Assembly: GCA_903834135.1 (NCBI GenBank)
Contig: CAILHZ010000006.1
Coordinates: forward strand, 38,211-102,210
Origin: an uncultured Opitutia bacterium
Lineage (GTDB): Bacteria; Verrucomicrobiota; Verrucomicrobiia; Opitutales; Opitutaceae
DNA: 64,000 nt
Reading direction: 5' to 3'
Part shown: positions 17,110 through 25,128 of the stretch, in pieces
Numbering within the stretch: the first letter of the stretch is position 1
Layout of the letters: every line of letters starts with the position of its first letter
Position numbers and translations under genes: made by a program
The notes under the pieces: generated by a model
Told to the model about the DNA's origin: nothing
Database searches by the model: none
The model's input: the letters and a program-made list of their open reading frames with translations, nothing else

Positions 17110-18615
17110 ATGGAAATCTCGGTACTACAACACCTCGCCTCGGGAAATGTTTGGAGTTCATTATGGCCTGAGCTGTCCTTAGGCTGTCTTGCTCTAGCGC
17201 TACTCGTACTAGAAATTGTTCTCCCTAAGAAGTCGCACGACGTAATCTCACAAGTAGCGATCCTAGGTCAGATGATTATCTTAGGTTTCGTATTGTTTTG
17301 CTGTCACTCAAGTGATGCAACGACAGAAATCTTTAACGGCTTAATCACGTTAACGAAGACAAGCCACATCATGCGGGTCTTCTTCTTACTGGCTTCTATC
17401 TTTGTGTCTTTGATAGCTCGTGTAAGCCTAGCTAAACAGACCATGCCTAAAGTAGAATTCTACCACATTGTTATGGTGGTTTCTGCAGCCATGATGCTTC
17501 TTGTAGAAAGTAGCCATTTAATCATGGCCTTTGTCGCTTTAGAAACTGTAACAATTGGTCTTTACGTATTAGTCAGCTACAGCCGTGAGAGTGCACTTAC
17601 TCTTGAAGCAGGACTTAAGTATTTAGTCATGGGAGCTCTTAGCTCTTCACTCTTACTGTTTGGTATTGTTCTTTTATACGGCGTATCGGGTAACCCACTT
17701 TTAGCAGGCCACACGCTATCTGGAATGCATTATCAAGATTTAGGAAATTTCCTAAATTTAAATCCCCATAACTTCTTAGCCAGTGTCGGTATTATCTTAG
17801 TGATCGCAGGTGTTGCTTTCAAAATGGGTGCTTTCCCATTTCAGATCTGGGTACCTGACGTGTATCAAGGAGCTCCGACTCCAACGACTGCTTTCTTAGC
17901 GGTTGCTTCTAAAGCAGCAGGCTTTGGTTTGCTCCTTAGTTTATTTCACACTGTTTTACTATCCTACAGCTGGCTTGTAATCCCTGTCTTAAGTTTCATG
18001 GCAGGAGCTACTATCTTGTTTGGTAATTTTGCAGCTCTAACTCAGACTAATGTTAAGCGCTTAATTGGTTTATCCGGTGTATCGCATGCAGGCTTCTTAC
18101 TCTTAGGTGTAGTTGCTTCTGCAACCATTCCTATGGCACTAGGCGCTGTTTATTTTTATCTCTTCTCTTATCTCTTAGCATCGTTTCTTGTTTTCTGTGT
18201 TATGGCGCATGTCGCACCTGCTGAAGATGCTAATCAAGAACTCTCTCATTATGTAGGTCTTGCACGGGATAATCCTTTCTTAGGTGCAATCTTAGCTATC
18301 GGACTTGGTTCCTTAGCTGGCATTCCTCCTTTAGCAGGCTTTATGGGTAAATTCTTTGTCTTCTTAGCAGCCTATCAGGCTAAGATGTACTCGCTACTCT
18401 TTGTCGCAATTATCGGTGTAGTCGTTTCGATTTATTATTACTTTGGTTGGATTAAAGCTGCATTTTTTGAATCTTCAGAACAAGACGCTGGTGCAGCAAG
18501 ACCTGCACGTACTGAAGTCTGCTGGTGTAACCGCTTAATCTTTACTTTAGTAGCACTTGCTACTCTTGGCCTTGGATTCTACCAGGGAGCATTAGGTCAG
18601 TGGCTTAACTGGTAA
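17110..18615 (+). CDS. nuoN: NADH-quinone oxidoreductase subunit N
   Basis: The 501-residue antiporter-like subunit is the last gene of the operon. FQIWVPDVYQGAPTPTTAF near 240, NVKRLIGLSGVSHAGFLLLG near 315 and FVALETVTIGLYVLVSY near 140 are typical. No strong intrinsic terminator for the plus strand follows. A perfect AT-rich palindrome without a T-run sits 30 bases after the stop. Confidence 0.97.
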   Translation: MEISVLQHLASGNVWSSLWPELSLGCLALALLVLEIVLPKKSHDVISQVAILGQMIILGFVLFCCHSSDATTEIFNGLITLTKTSHIMRVFFLLASIFVSLIARVSLAKQTMPKVEFYHIVMVVSAAMMLLVESSHLIMAFVALETVTIGLYVLVSYSRESALTLEAGLKYLVMGALSSSLLLFGIVLLYGVSGNPLLAGHTLSGMHYQDLGNFLNLNPHNFLASVGIILVIAGVAFKMGAFPFQIWVPDVYQGAPTPTTAFLAVASKAAGFGLLLSLFHTVLLSYSWLVIPVLSFMAGATILFGNFAALTQTNVKRLIGLSGVSHAGFLLLGVVASATIPMALGAVYFYLFSYLLASFLVFCVMAHVAPAEDANQELSHYVGLARDNPFLGAILAIGLGSLAGIPPLAGFMGKFFVFLAAYQAKMYSLLFVAIIGVVVSIYYYFGWIKAAFFESSEQDAGAARPARTEVCWCNRLIFTLVALATLGLGFYQGALGQWLNW

Positions 18616-18644
18616 AATAAACGAACAGGCAGTTGTTTCATAGT

Positions 18645-18663
18645 GTGAATAATCATTATTCAC
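18645..18663. promoter_or_regulatory. Perfect 9-1-9 palindrome, Fur-box-like
   Basis: The 19 bases gtgaataatcattattcac form a perfect inverted repeat around one central base. The core resembles the classical Fur box (ATAATCATTAT). There is no T-run, so it is a weak terminator at best. No gene start is close by, so its target is unclear. It could be the 3' hairpin of the nuo mRNA. Confidence 0.4.
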
Positions 18664-18724
18664 CTCCTGAATAGTTAAGCTTTCTGGGGAGTTGTTTGCA
18701 TCTGTTTATTAAGCTTATGCAGAC

Positions 18725-18751
18725 AAAAAAGACCTGCTTTTTGAGCAGGTC
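18725..18751 (-). terminator. Intrinsic terminator of the Trp-rich protein gene
   Basis: The 7-bp stem gacctgc / gcaggtc (18731-18751) has a 7-base loop. On the minus strand it is followed by six T (18730-18725). It lies 33 bases after the stop at 18784. Confidence 0.85.
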
Positions 18752-18783
18752 GTTGACAGACGAAATATGCTTATTTAAGCCTA

Positions 18784-19443
18784 TTATTTCCAATAGCCCT
18801 CAATCCAAACGTGTCCACGGCCACGATTTTCCCAATGGCCCTGCATCCACTGTGCTCCTTCATGAAAATGCGGGTGACGGCGCCATTCACCAGACATCCA
18901 TATCCAAACACCTTGCCATGCCCAGTGACCACCTACCCAAAAGAAATCATGTCCAGGGCTTCGACCTGGATCCTCAATGATTAACTCTGGCACCGGCTGT
19001 TCTATGATTGTTGTAGCTTTAGGACTATAACCAGGCTCTGGGGCTTGTTGAACTATAACAGAGCTAGGAGGTTGTGTAGCAGGTGTTGCCATCTGGATTG
19101 CAGCGCCATGAGGAGGACTAGGAACTATCCACTGGTCTTCAATCCAAACCCAGCCCGGACCTTCCTGCTGCCAGTGCCCTGGAATGTACATATAGCCAGG
19201 TCTACGGTCCCAGTGGCCACGCATCCATTCCCAGCGACCATGATGATGGTTCCAGTGCCCTTGAATCCATACGAAATCTGGACCAGGAGCTCTTTCATGG
19301 CGTTCCATACGCGGCGCAGGAGGAGTCTCTTGAAGATAGATACGCGCGCCTCCAACATTTACTCCAACAGAGATATCCGCTGCATGGATAACAAAGGGTG
19401 CTGCTATAAATAGGCTTAAAGTAACAAGGTTTCTAGGTTTCAT
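18784..19443 (-). CDS. Secreted Trp/His-rich YXWGXW-type repeat protein
   Basis: The 219-residue protein has a signal peptide (about 1-21, ending VIHA). The mature part contains about eight copies of a short W(I/V).GHW unit, for example WIQGHWNHHHGRWEWMRGHW and WIEDQW, in two blocks split by a Pro/Gln-rich linker (about 105-150). Such YXWGXW-like repeats occur in small envelope proteins of unknown role. The many His and Trp could bind metal or glycans, which is a guess. A good terminator follows. The gene is monocistronic and divergent from the thyX-like gene, with a 153-base shared promoter region. Confidence 0.8.
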   Translation of the reverse strand: MKPRNLVTLSLFIAAPFVIHAADISVGVNVGGARIYLQETPPAPRMERHERAPGPDFVWIQGHWNHHHGRWEWMRGHWDRRPGYMYIPGHWQQEGPGWVWIEDQWIVPSPPHGAAIQMATPATQPPSSVIVQQAPEPGYSPKATTIIEQPVPELIIEDPGRSPGHDFFWVGGHWAWQGVWIWMSGEWRRHPHFHEGAQWMQGHWENRGRGHVWIEGYWK

Positions 19444-19570
19444 GAGTATGACGCTAAAAGTTAAGATATGAGTAAAAGACAGTTGAAAGTGTAGTTTTGT
19501 GACGTTAGTTTAACTAGACCCTTAAAAGAAGCTTAGGTTTCACACCCTTTTTGGGTTGCTCATAGAAATT

Positions 19571-19578
19571 GATACTAT
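19571..19578 (+). promoter_or_regulatory. Candidate extended -10 for the thyX-like gene
   Basis: TACTAT (19573-19578) preceded by TGA gives an extended -10 (TGn). No good -35 is visible. It would give a leader of only about 12 bases before ATG 19597, in keeping with the missing Shine-Dalgarno. Confidence 0.35.
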
Positions 19579-19596
19579 GGTTTTAACGTAAGCCTA

Positions 19597-20943
19597 ATGA
19601 AAGTAACCGGTCTAGCCCTAGTTCCACCACCTACAGCTTCGGATGCACCCAAAGTTACTCCTGAACTGTTGGCTTCTGTCTTGGCGCGCTATTCCCGCAG
19701 TAATGAGGGCCTAAGCTCTATCTTATCGAAGGTTGATATCGATAATCCTGATGAATCAATCGATCGTATTTTAAAATTTGTGGATTATGGGCATGCCTCG
19801 ATCGGTGGCTTAACTGGAGGTATAGCAGTTGCCATTGATGGAATATCAATGTGGCTTGCTTACAAAATCTTCGAATTTTCGCAGATGGCAGATGGTCAGG
19901 AATCCAGCACCCGTTACATCACGATGGATTCCAGTAATATTCCTACGCCTGAAGAAATAGGTATCCCTGAGGATTTAATTCCGCAGTGGAATGATGTCAT
20001 GCAAAAATCATTTGCTGCCTATAACGAAGAATTTACACGCCTTGATGCATTAGCAGTGGCTGAACCGCACCGCGTTCGCTTACCTGCAGATGCAAAGCCT
20101 GCAGTAGTCACTCGTCTTCGTAAAAATTATGCTCTCGACCGAGCGCGCTATTTTATCCCGCTTGCAACTAAGACAAGTATGGGACTTGTGCAGTCCTCTC
20201 GTATGTGGGCTGTGACTTTAAAGCAGCTTGATGCTCTGCATCAGCCTGAAGCAAAAAAAGCTGCAGATTTAATTCGTGCAGAATTAATAAAACAATCTCC
20301 TAGGCTTTTAAGGCACAGTACGGCTGATGTTTCCTATAAAGAACAAGCTAATCAGGAATTAGCGACGAGTATTGCTTTAGGTAAAAAGCGTCTCTCAAGT
20401 GCAGCTTTGGAGGATCTTGTGTGGGTGAGTGTTGACCGTTCTTCTCCTCCTTGGTTACTCGAGGATCAAGCCGTTGCAGAATCACTTAAGCACCGTATAA
20501 ACCGCTATGGCCAACAGGGTACTGCGACACGGCGTATGCGTGTTGCCTTTGCCTGGAATAATATGGCAATTGCAGAATTACGTGACTTAAACCGTCACAG
20601 AACAGGCAATCGTTATTGTCCACTGATTCAGGCAGGCTTTTATCTGCCACAAGAAATCAATCGCAGTCAGCATGTAGGACTTCTTAAAGAGCAGTTAGAA
20701 TTAACACGCGCTTTACTTGAAAGAGCATCTCCTAGTTACGTGTATTCGCTACTCTTAGGAGCACAAACGCCGTTCGAGCATAGTACCCACGCAGACAAAT
20801 TTATTTACGAAGCAGAACTTCGTACAGGGATGGGTGCGCACTACCGGTACGCTGAGCACTTAAGCGCCGCTCTAAACGCATTCTTCGACAAAGTCCCTGA
20901 AGCTAAGAAGTGGGTTGTTGAAGGAACCGCGGAACCAGAATAA
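19597..20943 (+). CDS. Two-domain ThyX-like (FAD-dependent thymidylate synthase family) protein
   Basis: The 448-residue protein is about twice the length of ordinary ThyX and appears to be a tandem duplication, as in chlamydiae. Family knowledge: ThyX makes dTMP using FAD, with signature RHRx7S followed by R-Y. Here the N-terminal half has QESSTRY (101-107) aligned to NExSxRY but F-S-Q in place of R-H-R (94-96). The C-terminal half has RHR (333-335) followed directly by TGNRY, so the Ser segment is missing. Each half keeps the part the other has lost. Activity may therefore need both halves, or this is a ThyX-like protein with another role. A terminator follows. Confidence 0.7.
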   Translation: MKVTGLALVPPPTASDAPKVTPELLASVLARYSRSNEGLSSILSKVDIDNPDESIDRILKFVDYGHASIGGLTGGIAVAIDGISMWLAYKIFEFSQMADGQESSTRYITMDSSNIPTPEEIGIPEDLIPQWNDVMQKSFAAYNEEFTRLDALAVAEPHRVRLPADAKPAVVTRLRKNYALDRARYFIPLATKTSMGLVQSSRMWAVTLKQLDALHQPEAKKAADLIRAELIKQSPRLLRHSTADVSYKEQANQELATSIALGKKRLSSAALEDLVWVSVDRSSPPWLLEDQAVAESLKHRINRYGQQGTATRRMRVAFAWNNMAIAELRDLNRHRTGNRYCPLIQAGFYLPQEINRSQHVGLLKEQLELTRALLERASPSYVYSLLLGAQTPFEHSTHADKFIYEAELRTGMGAHYRYAEHLSAALNAFFDKVPEAKKWVVEGTAEPE

Positions 20944-20954
20944 AATTAAAGTTA

Positions 20955-20990
20955 AAGACGCTTTAGAATGAGCGTCTTAGTTTTTCTTTT
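20955..20990 (+). terminator. Intrinsic terminator after the thyX-like gene
   Basis: The 8-bp stem aagacgct / agcgtctt (20955-20962, 20971-20978) has an 8-base loop and is followed by a T-rich tract from 20981. The loop contains the stop codon of the convergent minus-strand gene. Confidence 0.8.
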
Positions 20991-21247
20991 TCGTCTTCAC
21001 GTTCTTCTTCAAGGCGTGAATTTTCACTCGATTTTTGTTTCAGAATTTTCTGATACTCTTCAGCGTTACGCTCGATTAAGGCTTTGTTTAGCTGTTCATC
21101 TAAGAAGATGTTTCGTTCTGCTATCTTACTGTGATAGTTCTTATCAATCCCCAAGAGCCGCTTCTTCTGTTCTGGAGTCACTTTTTTACCTGCATCGGGA
21201 TCCGATTTAGCAAGGCGTTCCATCGCAAGTTCGTAAGCGCTTTTCAT
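20963..21247 (-). CDS. Small charged coiled-coil protein of unknown function
   Basis: The 94-residue protein is rich in Lys and Glu, with long helical heptad-like stretches. Its N-terminus is MKSAYELAMERLAKSDP, followed by a KKVTPEQKKRLLGIDKNY segment and a basic/acidic tail ending EKLRRSF. There are no Cys and no membrane segment. I do not recognise a function. The codon pattern and N-terminus look like a real conserved gene, and the stop lies inside the convergent terminator loop. No downstream partner is seen. Confidence 0.7.
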   Translation of the reverse strand: MKSAYELAMERLAKSDPDAGKKVTPEQKKRLLGIDKNYHSKIAERNIFLDEQLNKALIERNAEEYQKILKQKSSENSRLEEEREDEKEKLRRSF

Positions 21248-21582
21248 GACTTAAGAATCTTAAAGAAGGTTCTTTTTTTAACAAGGATTACTCACTGAAG
21301 GCGTACCTGCTAGGTAACTTATTGGAAGTGTAGTTAGTCTTAAACTCAGCCTAATTTTAGTATAAATTATACTTTTTTAGGAATATTCGCTTATATAAAT
21401 ACTTGGTGTATATGGAATTAAAATTATTTCGTAAAATGAACAGCAGATGATGTATTTTAGAACATGTACTGTAGGAATTTACATAATAACTCACATGTGG
21501 GCAATTCCTGTGTCGAATCTGTGGGTAATGAAACGCGGTATAACAAGTTTCAATTCTTAGATTTATAGCTTACTTTAAACAT
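21248..21582. other. 335-base AT-rich intergenic region before rarA
   Basis: No ORF or RNA gene is recognised. It contains a 7-1-7 palindrome (agtataa a ttatact, 21359-21373) followed by five T, which could terminate something reading rightward. It also has an aggaatt...aattcct inverted repeat near 21475-21518. Presumably it holds the promoters of rarA and of the small coiled-coil gene. Confidence 0.4.
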
Positions 21583-22944
21583 ATGGCTGATGAACATGAT
21601 CTCTTTGGAGCAGATGAAGTAAGGCAGATGCATACTTCAGCTAAAGAGCATGCCTTAAACGATTCAGCAGATAAGCCTTTAGCAGCTCGGATGCGTCCTA
21701 GGTCACTTAAGGAAGTGGTGGGCCAAGATCATATCTTAAAAGCAGATTCACTTCTTCCGCGCTTAGTAGCACAAAACAATTTTGGTTCACTTATTTTTTA
21801 CGGACCTCCGGGTTGTGGAAAAACAAGTATCGCAGAAGCGATTGCTAAAGAAACAAAGAGTAGGTTTGTGCGCATTAATGCAGTCATGTCCAATGTCGCA
21901 GAGCTGCGTGAGATTTTATCTACTGCACGTAAATTAAAATCAGCTCAATCTAAGACGCTTCTTTTTATTGATGAACTGCACCGCTTTAATAAATCACAGC
22001 AGGATTTATTACTCCCCGATATTGAAGAGGGTAATTTGCGTTTAATTGGAGCAACAACGCACAATCCTGGTTTCTATGTTATTCCTCCACTTTTATCACG
22101 GAGTCATTTATTTAGACTAGAGCCCATAGCAGCTCATGTGATTGCACAGGTTCTAGCTGAAGCCTTAACCGATAAAGAGCGTGGCCTAGGTAATAAAGGT
22201 ATTACTGCAGAATTAAGTCTTTTAACAGATCTAGCTAATCTGTGTGACGGCGATATGAGGCGTGCGCTTAATGCCTTAGAAGTGCTTATTTTAAGTGCGA
22301 GTGGTAAAACAGAAATAACGAGTACCGATTTAGACATTTTTGCCCGCGAAAGACGTATTCGGTATGATGATGAAGATGAGCACTACGACACAATTTCAGC
22401 TTTTATAAAAAGTTGTAGAGGTGGAGATCCAGATAGCGCTTTATACTGGTTAGCCAAGATGCTTGAAGGGGGAGAAGATCCCCGCTTTATCGCACGGCGT
22501 TTAGTGATCCTAGCCAGTGAGGATATTGGACTAGCTGATCCTCATGCCTTACCCCTTGCAGTAGCAGCTCATCATGCTTGCGACTTTATTGGTCTACCAG
22601 AAGCAGAACTTACTCTTGCTCATGCAACTCTCTACATTGCTTCAGCTCCAAAGAGTAATTCAGCAACACTCGCTCTTGCTGCTGCTCACCAGGCTATTCA
22701 GGCAGCGCCTGTTCAAACCGTGCCTCTTTATTTAAAAGACAAAGGAGGGCTCGCTAATAAGCGCTTAGGTCAGAGTAAGGACTATGTCTACTCGCATGAC
22801 TTCCCAGAGGGTATATCTCCACAAGATTACCTTCAAAAACCCCTTAAACTCTACACGCCAAAATTAAACGGATCTGAGAAAGCTATTGCTGAGAGACTCG
22901 AGCATTGGAAAGTACTTAAATCAAAGCTTAAAGGCTCCATTTGA
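21583..22944 (+). CDS. rarA: Replication-associated recombination protein A (AAA+ ATPase)
   Basis: The 453-residue protein is of the RarA/MgsA/WRNIP1 family and acts at stalled replication forks. Visible elements are the Walker A GPPGCGKT (74-81), Walker B LLFIDELHRFNKSQQD near 127, sensor GATTHNPGF, Arg-finger region LLSRSHLFRLEP, and the C-terminal tetramerisation domain with FIARRLVILASEDIGLADP. Length is typical. ATG 21583 has no Shine-Dalgarno. The ribB fusion starts 31 bases after the stop and may be co-transcribed. Confidence 0.95.
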   Translation: MADEHDLFGADEVRQMHTSAKEHALNDSADKPLAARMRPRSLKEVVGQDHILKADSLLPRLVAQNNFGSLIFYGPPGCGKTSIAEAIAKETKSRFVRINAVMSNVAELREILSTARKLKSAQSKTLLFIDELHRFNKSQQDLLLPDIEEGNLRLIGATTHNPGFYVIPPLLSRSHLFRLEPIAAHVIAQVLAEALTDKERGLGNKGITAELSLLTDLANLCDGDMRRALNALEVLILSASGKTEITSTDLDIFARERRIRYDDEDEHYDTISAFIKSCRGGDPDSALYWLAKMLEGGEDPRFIARRLVILASEDIGLADPHALPLAVAAHHACDFIGLPEAELTLAHATLYIASAPKSNSATLALAAAHQAIQAAPVQTVPLYLKDKGGLANKRLGQSKDYVYSHDFPEGISPQDYLQKPLKLYTPKLNGSEKAIAERLEHWKVLKSKLKGSI

Positions 22945-22975
22945 CATTCCTGTCTTAAAAAAGAGACTTTTAGCT

Positions 22976-24076
22976 ATGTCTGACGCAGTTCACTTCAGTA
23001 CCGTTGAAGAGGCGATAGCCGATATCGCTTTGGGTAAACTTGTTATCGTGACAGATGACGAGAATAGGGAGAATGAAGGGGACTTGATTATGGCGGCTTC
23101 CAAGGTAACGCCACAAACAGTCAACATGATGATTCGCTACGGCAGTGGAATTGTTTGTGTGCCTACTATAGAATCCGAACTTCAGCGCCTTAATTTAGGA
23201 CCCATGGTTGCGCGTAATAGAGAAGTTCAAAGAACTGACTTCACAGTCAGTGTTGACGCAGCTTCAGGAATTTCTACAGGCATTAGTGCGCAAGATAGAG
23301 CGCACACAATTAAGATTTTATCTAATCCAAATTCAAAACCTGAAGAGTTAGTTCAACCAGGTCATGTATTTCCGCTACGTGCAAAGCCAGGTGGTGTTTT
23401 AGAAAGAGCAGGTCATACAGAAGCGGCAGTTGATCTCGCTCGTCTTGCATCTCTTCACCCCAGTGGTGTCATTTGTGAATTAGTAAATGATGATGGAACC
23501 GTACAACGACTTCCTCAACTTGTAGAATTTGGAAAAAAATTTGATCTAAAGTTAATTTCGATAGCTCAATTAATTGAATATAGAGCAAAGAGGGACCGCT
23601 TAGTTGAACACGTTACAACAGGTCCATTTGAATCTTCCTTTGGTACGTTTGATCTGCATGTCTTTAAAAGTCTTGTCGATAATCGCCATCACATTGCGTT
23701 AACCAAGGGGAAGCTAACCGGTGAGCCCACCTTAGTGCGTGTACACAGCGGGAATTTATTAGGGGATGTTTTTAGGATGGAAGGTCACGATACGCAGAGT
23801 TCCCTTACGGGCTCTTTAGCGGTGATTGCTGAAGCAGGTAATGGGGCTGTTTTATACATGGAGCACGCGCCAAGTGGAGCTGACGTCTTAGCTCAAATGA
23901 TCGCTAAACCCGGTGAAGCACCACCCCCTATGAACTTCAGGGACTACGGTATTGGAGCTCAAATCTTAGTGGCTTTGGGCTTAAGGAAGATACGTTTACT
24001 CTCCAATAGTACCCGAAAAGTCGTTGCTTTAGACGGTTACGGCCTAGAAATTGTTGAGCAAGTGCCTGTTAAGTAA
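22976..24076 (+). CDS. ribB: 3,4-dihydroxy-2-butanone-4-phosphate synthase fused to a degenerate GTP cyclohydrolase II domain (RibBX type)
   Basis: The 366-residue protein joins two domains. The N-terminal DHBP synthase (about 1-205) has intact DDENRENEGD, HVFPLRAKPGGVLERAGHTE and SGVICELVNDDG. The C-terminal domain keeps the GTP cyclohydrolase II fold outline (VRVHS..LLGDVF, YGIGAQIL..LGLRKIRLL). However, its three zinc cysteines are N260, H271 and T273, and the EGRGIGL motif is missing. It is therefore expected to be inactive as a cyclohydrolase and resembles the RibBX variants known in Proteobacteria. A true RibA should exist elsewhere. ATG 22976 is preferred over an in-frame start at 22886 inside rarA. 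ribH follows. Confidence 0.92.
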   Translation: MSDAVHFSTVEEAIADIALGKLVIVTDDENRENEGDLIMAASKVTPQTVNMMIRYGSGIVCVPTIESELQRLNLGPMVARNREVQRTDFTVSVDAASGISTGISAQDRAHTIKILSNPNSKPEELVQPGHVFPLRAKPGGVLERAGHTEAAVDLARLASLHPSGVICELVNDDGTVQRLPQLVEFGKKFDLKLISIAQLIEYRAKRDRLVEHVTTGPFESSFGTFDLHVFKSLVDNRHHIALTKGKLTGEPTLVRVHSGNLLGDVFRMEGHDTQSSLTGSLAVIAEAGNGAVLYMEHAPSGADVLAQMIAKPGEAPPPMNFRDYGIGAQILVALGLRKIRLLSNSTRKVVALDGYGLEIVEQVPVK

Positions 24077-24116
24077 CAATTTATGTGTCTTTTCGAATTG
24101 TTTTGCGACTTCTCCT

Positions 24117-24149
24117 AAGAACGTTGGACTGATTTATTCCACTGTTCTT
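24117..24149 (+). other. Imperfect hairpin between ribB and ribH
   Basis: aagaac / gttctt with an inner tgga / tcca pairing and a 2x2 internal loop lies 21 bases before the ribH ATG. There is no T-run. It could affect ribH translation or mRNA processing. It does not resemble the FMN riboswitch. Confidence 0.3.
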
Positions 24150-24169
24150 CACCACTTTTAAGTAACGCT

Positions 24170-24643
24170 ATGAGCCTCTCAGTACCGCAATTACCTGCGA
24201 TTTCCGGGACCACATTCAAGGTCGGCATTGCTGCTGCGTGTTATAACGAGCGGCTTGTAGGTGCATTACTTGAGCAAACGGTAACCCTTTTAAAAAAGCA
24301 GGGCGTGAAGGCTAAAGCAATTGAGGTCATTAGAGTGCCTGGTTCAAATGAATTACCCGTTGCTGTAAAACTCTTAGGTAAGAAACAAAAGCCTGACGTC
24401 TTAATTGCACTAGGTGTTATAATTCGAGGTGATACCATTCACTATGAATTAATTTCTGAAGCTGCCACAAATGGTTTAATGCACGTAGCCCTAGATCTTA
24501 ATATTCCAGTTATTAATGGAATAGTCGTAGCTGAAAAACAATCGCAAGCCGTTGAGAGGTGCACAGGTAAAATAAATCGTGGTGCGGAATTTGCTTTCGC
24601 AGCACTGCACATGGCTAATCTTAAAAAACAACTTTCCAAATGA
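24170..24643 (+). CDS. ribH: 6,7-dimethyl-8-ribityllumazine synthase
   Basis: The 157-residue protein condenses the butanone phosphate made by RibB with the pyrimidine intermediate, the penultimate step of riboflavin synthesis. ACYNERLVGALLEQT (25-39), VPGSNELPVAVKLL, GVIIRGDTIHYELI with the catalytic His region, and GIVVAEKQSQAVERC match the family. It lies 93 bases after ribB and overlaps nusB by ATGA at 24640-24643. ribH-nusB pairing is common in bacteria. Confidence 0.96.
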   Translation: MSLSVPQLPAISGTTFKVGIAAACYNERLVGALLEQTVTLLKKQGVKAKAIEVIRVPGSNELPVAVKLLGKKQKPDVLIALGVIIRGDTIHYELISEAATNGLMHVALDLNIPVINGIVVAEKQSQAVERCTGKINRGAEFAFAALHMANLKKQLSK

Positions 24644-25089
24644 GCCGCGCCCAATTTGCCCAACGTCGTGATGGTCGTGTTGCTGCTCTGCAGTACATGT
24701 ATGCTTGGAGTATGAATAATCCCTCCAATATTGCGACTGACCTTGAGACCTTCTTTGCAAGTATGGAGCAGCCACGCTCGCATTATGAATTTGGTGAGCA
24801 ATTAATTCACGGCATTATTGAAAATGTCACTGAGATTGATGCTCGTATCCGTACACTCGCTCAGAATTGGGAATTTGACCGTATCGCAAAGATTGATTTA
24901 GCGATTCTTCGCTTAGCGATCTATGAGATGATCTACAGAAATGATATTCCTCCGGTTGTTTCCATCAATGAGGCGATCGATTTATCTAAGGAATTTTCAA
25001 ATCTCGATGCCAAGCGCTTTATCAATGGTATCTTAGATAGGCTTAAAGATCAGCTCGGACGTGATGCCCGCAAAGCGGCTACTCCGTAA
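24640..25089 (+). CDS. nusB: Transcription antitermination factor NusB
   Basis: This 149-residue, all-helical RNA-binding protein acts with NusE in rRNA antitermination. The N-terminal RRDGRVAALQYMYAW and the C-terminal AKIDLAILRLAIYEMIYR, VSINEAIDLSKEF and FINGILDRL are characteristic. The ATG overlaps the ribH stop. A small tttcag/ctgaaa hairpin (25094-25112) separates it from ftsY. Confidence 0.96.
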   Translation: MSRAQFAQRRDGRVAALQYMYAWSMNNPSNIATDLETFFASMEQPRSHYEFGEQLIHGIIENVTEIDARIRTLAQNWEFDRIAKIDLAILRLAIYEMIYRNDIPPVVSINEAIDLSKEFSNLDAKRFINGILDRLKDQLGRDARKAATP

Positions 25090-25128
25090 TCAATTTCAGC
25101 GGTTTACTGAAACTAGAGATTATTTGAG

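Noticed and set aside
18696..18980. 94-residue plus-strand ORF over the Trp-rich gene
   Set aside because: It crosses a terminator and runs antisense to a protein with a clear signal peptide and repeats.
24077..24169. FMN riboswitch ahead of ribH
   Set aside because: The gap is only 93 bases and lacks the conserved RFN element sequences. Only a small imperfect hairpin is present.
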